Assembly (NCBI RefSeq): GCF_017357405.1
Contig: NZ_CP071597.1
Location: forward strand, 1,116,001 to 1,180,000
Reading direction: 5' to 3'
Length of the DNA stretch: 64,000 nt
From: Halomontanus rarus
GTDB taxonomy: Archaea > Halobacteriota > Halobacteria > Halobacteriales > Natrialbaceae
Shown here: one piece after another, positions 58,273 through 64,000 of the stretch
How positions within the stretch are numbered: position 1 is the first letter of the stretch
Layout of the letters: the number at the start of each line of letters is the position of its first letter
The notes under the pieces: model-generated
What the model saw: only the letters and a program-made list of their open reading frames with translations
Told to the model about the DNA's origin: nothing
The model's database searches: none
Translations under genes and position numbers: made by a program

Positions 58273-58794
58273 GTGGACAGAATCGTCGTCAGTACGGTCG
58301 TCTACCGGTCGCCCGAGGAGGTCTTTCCGTATCTGGAGTCGTTCACGCAGTACCCGCGCTACACCGAGCACCTGCGATCGGTCACCGAACGTGGCCGGGG
58401 AGCGGTGGGACCGCGGTACGACCTCACGCTCACCTGGTGGAAACTCAGCTACACGGCTCACTCGGAGGTCGTCGACATCAGCCCGCCCGACTCGCTCGAG
58501 TGGCGGTTGCTGAAGGACATCGACGCCGAAGGCGAGTGGCGCGTCGAGTCCGAACCCGAGTCGGCGCCGCCGGGCGAGGAGACGGCGAGTCGGATCTACT
58601 TCGAGGCGACCTACGACCCGCACTCGGCCGACGAGGACGCGCTCAGTCTCCCGCGGTTCGTCTCGCTGAGCTGGGTCGTTCGAAAGGTCCAACCGCGACT
58701 CCTCACGGAGGCGAAACGGATCGTCACGCGGCTCGTCGCGGACATCGAGGGGGAATCCCGGGACGTGGAGTTGACGGTACACGAGTCCCCCTAG
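58273..58794 (+). CDS. SRPBCC family protein
   Basis: 173 residues from GTG 58273, giving MDRIVVSTVVYRSPEEVFPY, the usual start of cyclase/dehydrase-like SRPBCC proteins; in-frame sequence before it is not protein-like. FTQYPRYTEHLRSVTERGRG, VDISPPDSLEWRLLKDIDAE and the C-terminal helix complete the helix-grip fold. Binds an unknown hydrophobic ligand. A TATA-like ATCTTACC lies about 30 bp upstream. Confidence 0.8.
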   Translation: MDRIVVSTVVYRSPEEVFPYLESFTQYPRYTEHLRSVTERGRGAVGPRYDLTLTWWKLSYTAHSEVVDISPPDSLEWRLLKDIDAEGEWRVESEPESAPPGEETASRIYFEATYDPHSADEDALSLPRFVSLSWVVRKVQPRLLTEAKRIVTRLVADIEGESRDVELTVHESP

Positions 58795-58887
58795 CACGAC
58801 CGACGACCGCTGGCCACGGCGCTCGGATAGCAATCCACTTACCCGTCGATGAAAAATTACGGGTGATATGTCACGGGTGACTCGACT

Positions 58888-60225
58888 GTGCGCGTGATCG
58901 TCGTCGGCGCCGGCGAAGTCGGTTCGAACATCGCTGCCAGCCTCGCCGACGATCACGACGTCATCGTGATCGACCAGGACGCCGACCGGGTCGATTCGAT
59001 CACGTACTCGCTCGACGTCCTCACCATCCACGGCGACGGGACCTCCCTCGACGTCCTCGAGGAGGCCGGCATCGACGACGCGGATATGGTCATCGCCAGC
59101 ACCGACAGGGACGAGACGAACATCGTCGTCTGCGGGACGGCGAAGACGGTCGACGACCCGTTCACGATCGCCCGCGTCAAGAAAACGGACTTCTTGCGGA
59201 CCTGGGAACGCTCGAACGGCGCCTTCGGCGTCGATTTCATGGTCTGTACCGACCTCCACACCGCGGAGACGATGGTCCGTATCTCCGGGCTCCCGGGCGC
59301 TCACGACGTCGAGACCTTCGCCAACGGGCGCGTCCACATGGCCGAGTTCGAGGTCGGTTCCGATAGCCCGATCGCCGGCGAAACCGTCGCCGACGCCGAC
59401 CGCTTCGAGTCGCTGACCTTCGCCGCGATCATCCGACCGGACGATATCATCGTCCCCCGCGGCGATACCGTCATCGAGTCCGGCGACAACATCGTCGTCA
59501 TCGGCAGCGCGGAGAGCGTCCGCGGTTTCGCCGGCACGCTGACTCCCGCGCCGACACTCGAGGATGCGAACGAGATCGTTATCGTTGGCGGCGGTGAGAT
59601 CGGCTATCAGACCGCCCGTCTGTTCGAAGAAGAGGGACTCTCGCCGCGACTGGTCGAGCGCGATCACGACCGGGCGCGCCAGATCGCCGAACGCCTGCCG
59701 AACACGCTCGTGCTCGAGAGCGACGCGACGGACATCGACTTTCTCGTGCGCGAACACGTCGACGAGAGCGACATCGTCGTCGCCGCCCTCGACAGCGACG
59801 AGAAGAACCTCCTAGTGTCGCTGCTGGCCAAACGGATCGGCGTCGACCGAACCGTCGCCGTCGTCGAGTTCGGCGAGTACGTCGACCTCTTCGAGACGGT
59901 CGGCGTCGACGTCGCCGTCAATCCGCGGGTCGTCACCGCCGAGGAAATCACCCGGTTTACGCGCGAAGAGACCACCGAAAACGTCGCGATCCTCGAGTCC
60001 GACCGCGCCGAAGTCCTCGAGATCGAGATCGACCGGGACAGTCTGCTGTTCGGCAACCGGATCATGGACGCGATGACCGAACTTCCCGACGGGATCGTCA
60101 TCGGGGCGATCACGCGAAACGGGGAGTTGATCACGCCTCGAGGACAGACCGTCGTCGAACTGGGCGATCACGTGGTCGTCTTCGTCGACACCGAGGTCCT
60201 CGACGAAGTTACCGCTGCCCTGTGA
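58888..60225 (+). CDS. trkA: Trk potassium uptake regulatory protein TrkA
   Basis: 445 residues from a GTG start. Two RCK_N/RCK_C units: GAGEVGSNIAASLADDHDVI (NAD-binding) with a first RCK_C (about 140-220), then VIVGGGEIGYQTARLFEEEG and a second RCK_C (about 370-445, RNGELITPRGQTVVELGDHV). It gates the TrkH potassium channel in response to nucleotides; potassium is the main cytoplasmic cation in haloarchaea. No trkH is adjacent. A TATA-like AAAATTAC lies about 31 bp upstream. Confidence 0.93.
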   Translation: MRVIVVGAGEVGSNIAASLADDHDVIVIDQDADRVDSITYSLDVLTIHGDGTSLDVLEEAGIDDADMVIASTDRDETNIVVCGTAKTVDDPFTIARVKKTDFLRTWERSNGAFGVDFMVCTDLHTAETMVRISGLPGAHDVETFANGRVHMAEFEVGSDSPIAGETVADADRFESLTFAAIIRPDDIIVPRGDTVIESGDNIVVIGSAESVRGFAGTLTPAPTLEDANEIVIVGGGEIGYQTARLFEEEGLSPRLVERDHDRARQIAERLPNTLVLESDATDIDFLVREHVDESDIVVAALDSDEKNLLVSLLAKRIGVDRTVAVVEFGEYVDLFETVGVDVAVNPRVVTAEEITRFTREETTENVAILESDRAEVLEIEIDRDSLLFGNRIMDAMTELPDGIVIGAITRNGELITPRGQTVVELGDHVVVFVDTEVLDEVTAAL

Positions 60226-60501
60226 TCGTCTCGGTCTCGGTCTTAGTCGCAGTCCAGTCTTCGTCCCGATCCCGGTCGCACGTCTCGAGGTTCGATTCCG
60301 AGTTCGATTCCGATCCCAATCACGATAGTTCGCCAGTGGGTCGTTACCGACGCTTCCCGATGAATCGGGCACGTCTCTCCGCGACTACAGGACGTTCTTC
60401 TCGATTCCGTCACGAAGAGTCGGGGTCGAAACGCGAGGCGAGTTAGGTTCGGTCAGCGAGGTTGATGTCGATATCGACACCCGTCGTGGGAAACGACCGC
60501 T

Positions 60502-61116
60502 TCACTCCGCTGACGCGCCGCCGTATCGCATGAAGAAGTAGACGAGCGACAGCGTCGAGAGCATCCCGGCGACGGTCGCGATGACGAGCGTCCACGCCGC
60601 GTCGGGGACGATCTGGATCGGACCGCCCCCACCGGACGCAGCGTCGGCGCTGACGGTGATGGTACCGGTCATTCCGAGGCCGACGTGGGGGTCACACTGG
60701 TACTCGTAGTCTCCCTCGGTGTCGAACGTCGACTCGAACGAGAAGTCGCCGCTCTCGAGGTCGGTGTGGCCCTCCCAGTTGGCCCCCTCGGGCTGAGACG
60801 TCGGCTTGACGTTGTGATCGGCGCTGGTCGATTGCCAGGCGAACTCCACGGTCGTTCCGGGCGTGACGGCGAGTTCTGCCGGCTGGAACTCGTTGTCGAT
60901 GACTTCGACCGTTTCGGTGCCACCACCGCCGCCACCGCCACCGCCGTCTTCGCTGGTCTCGTTACCGCCTTCGCCGCCGCTGGTCTCGTTCCCCGTTTCG
61001 TTCCCGTCCTCTTGAGCCGTTGCCGTCGCGCTCGCACCTGCGGCAGCAACCGCACCGGCGGTCCCGACCAGAAACCCCCGGCGTGAAAGTGATTCGTCGT
61101 CCTCGAGTGGGTTCAT
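60502..61116 (-). CDS. Halocyanin-like copper protein with Tat signal and C-terminal membrane anchor
   Basis: 204 residues. Tat-type signal DESLSRRGFLVGTAGAVAAA, then an Asn/Glu/Gly-rich linker. A plastocyanin-like domain (about 70-155) keeps all four copper ligands: His in SADHNVKPTSQPEGA, then Cys, His and Met in YQCDPHVGLGM. A C-terminal helix (WTLVIATVAGMLSTLSLVYF) anchors it outside the membrane. It probably carries electrons at the cell surface. Single gene. Confidence 0.88.
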   Translation of the reverse strand: MNPLEDDESLSRRGFLVGTAGAVAAAGASATATAQEDGNETGNETSGGEGGNETSEDGGGGGGGGGTETVEVIDNEFQPAELAVTPGTTVEFAWQSTSADHNVKPTSQPEGANWEGHTDLESGDFSFESTFDTEGDYEYQCDPHVGLGMTGTITVSADAASGGGGPIQIVPDAAWTLVIATVAGMLSTLSLVYFFMRYGGASAE

Positions 61117-61312
61117 GGGCGATGGTTAGAAACGCCCGGTACTGAAATCTTCGATTCCGTCGCTCGCCCACTCTGACAGACCGTGAGCCGAAAAATCGCC
61201 GGGAGAGTGCCGTCAAACGCTCGAGAACGCATCCGTCGGGCCCGAGTCGGTCGGTCTCTCGTTCTCGCGGTCCCGTTCGTACCGAATTGACTCGGTCGCG
61301 GGTCGCTCGGAC

Positions 61313-62386
61313 TCAGAGCGTGTAATCGTACGTGCCGTCCTCGCTCACGAGCACCGCCTCGAGCAGGTCGATGACGGCGGCGACGTCGTCGACGTGGGCG
61401 GTTTCGGTCGCAGTGTGGAGGTATCGGGTCGGCACCGAGATCGCCCCGACGGGTTTCGCGCCGTGGGTGTGCTGGAACCCCGCCGTGTCGGTCCCGCCGG
61501 CGGGCAGGATTTCGAACTGGTGGTCGATCCCCTCCTCCTCGGCGACGGCTTTTATCCGGCGGTGGACCTTCGGGCTGGTGATCACGCTCGCGTCCTTGAG
61601 TTTGATGGCGGCGCCTTCGCCCAGCCTGGTGACGTGCTCGCCGGCCTCGAAGCCGGGGATGTCGTTGGCGACGGTGACGTCGAGTGCGATCGCCAGGTCG
61701 GGGTCGATGTCGACGCCGAGCGCGCGGGCGCCGCGGAGCCCGACCTCCTCCTGGACGGTCGCACAGAAGTGGATCGTCACGTCGGGGTCGTCGATCCGAC
61801 GGGCGACCTCGAGCATGGCGAACAGACAGATGCGATCGTCGAGGGCTTTACCCGTGATCGTCTCACCGACGCGCTCGGTGTACTGATCGATCGTGACGAG
61901 GTCGCCCGGCGAGACGCGCTCTTCGACCTCGTCTTTGGGAAGTCCAAGGTCGATCGCGACGTCTTCGACGTTCGCGGGCTTCTCGCGCTCGCTCTCGTCT
62001 AGGGTGTGAGGCGGCGGCGAGCCGATGACGCCCGGAAGGTCGCCGTCTTCGGTGTGGACCGTGACCCGCTGGGCTTTCAGGACCCGCGCGTCCCACCCGC
62101 CGAGGGGATCGACCTCGAGGAAGCCGCTCCCGTCGTCTTCTCCCTTGACGTGGCGGACCATGAAGCCGACCTCGTCCATATGGGCGGCGACGGCGACGGA
62201 GTAGTCTGACTCGCCCTCGAGTGTCCCGACGACGTTCCCCATCGCGTCCGTGCGAACGCGATCGACCGACTCCTCGAACTCGGCCTCGACGAGGTCGCGA
62301 ACGCGGTCCTCGTAGCCGGGGACACCGCTGGTCTCCGTGAGTTCCGTGAGGAGATCCATATCGAACTCGAACGGTGGTGTAGACAT
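61313..62386 (-). CDS. M42 family metallopeptidase (tetrahedral aminopeptidase type)
   Basis: 357 residues. M42 marks: SGVPGYEDRVRDLVEAEFEE, AVAAHMDEVGFMVRHVKGED (first metal His, Asp), GKALDDRICLFAMLEVARR (bridging Asp), ATVQEEVGLRGARALG (catalytic Glu, metal Glu), IALDVTVANDIPG, and the last His in SVPTRYLHTATETAHVDD. Such enzymes assemble into dodecamers and remove N-terminal residues from peptides left by the proteasome. A TATA-type element 27 bp upstream suggests a leaderless mRNA. Confidence 0.92.
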   Translation of the reverse strand: MSTPPFEFDMDLLTELTETSGVPGYEDRVRDLVEAEFEESVDRVRTDAMGNVVGTLEGESDYSVAVAAHMDEVGFMVRHVKGEDDGSGFLEVDPLGGWDARVLKAQRVTVHTEDGDLPGVIGSPPPHTLDESEREKPANVEDVAIDLGLPKDEVEERVSPGDLVTIDQYTERVGETITGKALDDRICLFAMLEVARRIDDPDVTIHFCATVQEEVGLRGARALGVDIDPDLAIALDVTVANDIPGFEAGEHVTRLGEGAAIKLKDASVITSPKVHRRIKAVAEEEGIDHQFEILPAGGTDTAGFQHTHGAKPVGAISVPTRYLHTATETAHVDDVAAVIDLLEAVLVSEDGTYDYTL

Positions 62387-62410
62387 AGGCCCTATTCCGG
62401 CACCGATGAC

Positions 62411-62416
62411 GATAAA
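62411..62416 (-). promoter_or_regulatory. TATA element of the M42 peptidase gene
   Basis: Minus-strand TTTATC centred about 27 bp before ATG 62386. Confidence 0.5.
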
Positions 62417-62489
62417 CGTGCGGAAATTTGTCGTCTTCGACTACAATTCGAGTGCCGAACGGCGCCGCGTGTTTCAGGAGTGCCCAATC

Positions 62490-62507
62490 GTATACAACAC
62501 TGTATAC
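62490..62507. promoter_or_regulatory. Paired GTATAC motifs in the M42/thiolase divergent region
   Basis: GTATAC at 62490-62495 and 62502-62507, each self-palindromic, separated by 6 bp, so the centres are 12 bp apart on nearly the same DNA face. Candidate operator for either gene; could also be chance in an AT-rich promoter. Confidence 0.4.
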
Positions 62508-62592
62508 ACATGAATAGACTACCGTACGATACCCCATTGTGCCACCCTCGAATCGCAATACAGACCGCCGATCGAGGCCTCGAGTCGGCAGT

Positions 62593-62600
62593 ACAATTAA
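62593..62600 (+). promoter_or_regulatory. TATA element of the thiolase gene
   Basis: ACAATTAA centred about 28 bp before ATG 62625; leaderless geometry. Confidence 0.5.
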
Positions 62601-62624
62601 GCGCGTCGGACCCTAGACACGGAT

Positions 62625-63791
62625 ATGAGCGAGGTACGCGTCGCCGGCGTCGGACTGACTCCGTTCGGGAACACGCCCGAACGGACGGGCCGCGATCTCT
62701 TTGCAGAAGCGAGCGCCGCCGCCTTCGACGACGGTGACGTTCCACGCACGGACGTCGAAGGCGTCTTCTACGGCAACTTCATGGGCGAACTGGCCGAACA
62801 CCAGGGCCATCAGGGACCCCTGATGGCCGAAGCCGCGGGCGTTCACGCACCCGCGACCCGGTACGAGGCCGCCTGCGCTTCCAGCGGCGCGGCCGTCCGC
62901 GAGGCGGTCAAACGAATTCGAACGGGAGAGAACGACGTGTTGCTGGTCGGCGGCGCCGAACGCATGACGAATCTGGGAACCGCGGGTGCGACCGAGGCGC
63001 TCGCGATCGCCGCCGACGACCTCTGGGAGGTCCGCTCGGGAATGACGTTCCCCGGCGCCTACGCCCTGATGGCTCAGGCGTACTTCCGGGAGTTCGGCGG
63101 CGAGCACGAGGATCTGGCCCACATCGCGGTCAAGAACCACGAGAACGCCCTTCCGAACGAGAAGGCCCAGTACCAGCGCGCGATCACGGTCGCGGACGTC
63201 CTCGAGGCCCCGACGGTCTCCTCGCCGCTCGGACTCTACGACTCCTGTCCGATCTCCGACGGCGCGAGCGCGCTCGTCCTGGTCAGCGAGGGGTACGCTC
63301 GAGACCGCGACCTCGACGCGCCGGTCGCCATCACGGGGACCGGGCAGGGCGGCGACCGCATGGCGCTGCAGGACCGCGAGCACCTCGCACGGTCGCCGGC
63401 GGCCCGAATCGCCGGCGAGGAGGCCTACGCGGACGCCGGCCGCTCGCCCGGCGACGTCGACGTCGCCGAGGTTCACGACTGTTTCACCATCGCCGAAGTG
63501 CTCGCGATCGAAGCACTCGACCTGGCGCCCGTCGGCGAGGGTATCACGGCGGCTCGAGACGGCCGGACCACCGCGGACGGCGACCGCCCGGTCAACCTCT
63601 CCGGAGGGTTGAAGGCGAAAGGTCACCCCGTCGGGGCGACCGGTGCCTCCCAGATCGCCGAGTTGACGCAGCTGCTGCGGGGCGATCACGTCAACAGCGA
63701 GTCGGTCCCCGACGCGACGATCGGGGTCGCACACAACGCGGGTGGGACGGTCGCGAGTGCGCTGGTTCACGTGTTGGAGGTGGTCGAATGA
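62625..63791 (+). CDS. Thiolase-family protein (acetyl-CoA acetyltransferase/SCPx type)
   Basis: 388 residues. Thiolase fold: active Cys in RYEAACASSGAAVREAVKRI, DSCPISDGASALVLVSEGYA, VHDCFTIAEVLAIEALDL, KAKGHPVGATGASQIAEL and the closing VAHNAGGTVASA. Members of this archaeal subgroup pair with a small DUF35 protein, as here (4-bp ATGA overlap), and in other archaea work with HMG-CoA synthase on the mevalonate route. No HMG-CoA synthase is visible, so the exact acyl substrate is open. Confidence 0.9.
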   Translation: MSEVRVAGVGLTPFGNTPERTGRDLFAEASAAAFDDGDVPRTDVEGVFYGNFMGELAEHQGHQGPLMAEAAGVHAPATRYEAACASSGAAVREAVKRIRTGENDVLLVGGAERMTNLGTAGATEALAIAADDLWEVRSGMTFPGAYALMAQAYFREFGGEHEDLAHIAVKNHENALPNEKAQYQRAITVADVLEAPTVSSPLGLYDSCPISDGASALVLVSEGYARDRDLDAPVAITGTGQGGDRMALQDREHLARSPAARIAGEEAYADAGRSPGDVDVAEVHDCFTIAEVLAIEALDLAPVGEGITAARDGRTTADGDRPVNLSGGLKAKGHPVGATGASQIAELTQLLRGDHVNSESVPDATIGVAHNAGGTVASALVHVLEVVE

Positions 63792-64000
63792 GCGAACGCA
63801 GCAACGGGAACGGGAACGGAAACGAAAGCGAGAACGACCACGGCGTCGCCGACGCCGGCTTCGACGACTGGCTCGACGCCCTCAAGGACGGTCGGGCGTA
63901 CTCCCTCGAGTGTCCCGACGGTCACGGCTCGCTTCCGCCGCGACGGGTGTGTCCGACCTGCGGGGCGACGAGTCTCGAGGAACGGCCGCTGCCCGAGACG
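63788..64000 (+). CDS. Zn-ribbon OB-fold protein (DUF35), 3'-partial
   Basis: First 71 codons before the right edge, from MSERSNGNGNGNESENDHGV, an acidic Asn/Gly leader. It is followed by FDDWLDALKDGRAYSLECPD and the zinc-ribbon pair that begins LECPDGH and continues CPTCGATSLEERPL. DUF35 proteins hold a rubredoxin-like ribbon and an OB fold and channel acyl-CoA between thiolase and HMG-CoA synthase in known archaeal complexes. The start overlaps the thiolase stop codon. Confidence 0.88.
   Translation, partial: MSERSNGNGNGNESENDHGVADAGFDDWLDALKDGRAYSLECPDGHGSLPPRRVCPTCGATSLEERPLPET

Overview
The window is one contiguous stretch of a haloarchaeal chromosome. Nearly every convincing protein is strongly acidic. 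The translation cluster is archaeal (L44e, S27e, aIF2-alpha, Nop10, a PAC2 protein). There is an archaeal initiator tRNA, a geranylgeranylglyceryl phosphate synthase for ether lipids, an archaeosortase A, a halocyanin-like copper protein, and many haloarchaea-only families (DUF5793, HAH_0734, Hvo_1808, UPF0058, DUF7344-like regulators, a bacterio-opsin activator-type HTH). Gene content suggests the Natrialbaceae, but genus cannot be read from the sequence. No CRISPR array, rRNA operon, intact insertion sequence or recognisable replication origin was seen. The large number of long open frames on both strands is an effect of high GC content; only one frame per locus is reported here.

Layout. 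0-5 kb: a cut-off M20 peptidase, a GNAT acyltransferase, a 650-bp gap, a nitrilase-family amidase coupled to an SRPBCC protein, and small conserved proteins. 5-11.5 kb: an LEA14-like surface protein, a PhoU/AbrB phosphate regulator, an ATP-NAD kinase-family protein, a sensory patch (DUF7344-like, DICT, DUF7344-like) and an SPW membrane protein. 11.7-19.2 kb: tRNA-Gly, a methyltransferase, a FetAB-type ABC exporter, a type IV pilus PilC/PilB pair and DUF5793. 19.3-26.4 kb: an iron-boxed ABC ATPase without partners, an Hvo_1808 lipoprotein with an HExxH motif, DUF998, UPF0058 and a 967-residue coiled-coil protein. 26.4-35.3 kb: a small winged-helix regulator, adenylosuccinate synthetase (purA), a 719-residue protein with a CHAT-like C-terminus, a nucleobase permease, an HTH_10 regulator, the GGGP synthase, and a threonine synthase homologue lacking the PLP lysine. 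35.4-46.4 kb: phosphoesterase and archaeosortase A, a MarR-like regulator, Nudix, J-domain, the translation cluster, and a DUF2298/glycosyltransferase/GtrA membrane-glycosylation group. 46.4-53.7 kb: initiator tRNA-Met, an AT-rich gap, a peptide-type ABC importer without ATPases, a second adenylosuccinate synthetase, and a zinc-ribbon winged-helix regulator. 53.8-64 kb: hypoxanthine/guanine phosphoribosyltransferase, CoaBC, an FAD protein, TrkA, halocyanin, M42 aminopeptidase, and a thiolase/DUF35 pair cut by the right edge.

Themes. Purine salvage recurs: two PurA paralogues, Hpt and a xanthine/uracil-type permease. Cell-surface biogenesis recurs too: pilus motor, archaeosortase, lipoproteins, a glycosyltransferase group and the ether-lipid enzyme. 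Many genes have a TATA-like element 24-30 bp before the start codon, the geometry of leaderless haloarchaeal transcripts, and this was used to choose several starts.

The observations most worth following are the second purA beside an ATPase-less importer, the Lys-to-Ala threonine synthase homologue, the CHAT-like protein with no visible catalytic dyad, the FAD protein without an NADPH domain, and several perfect palindromes in promoters.
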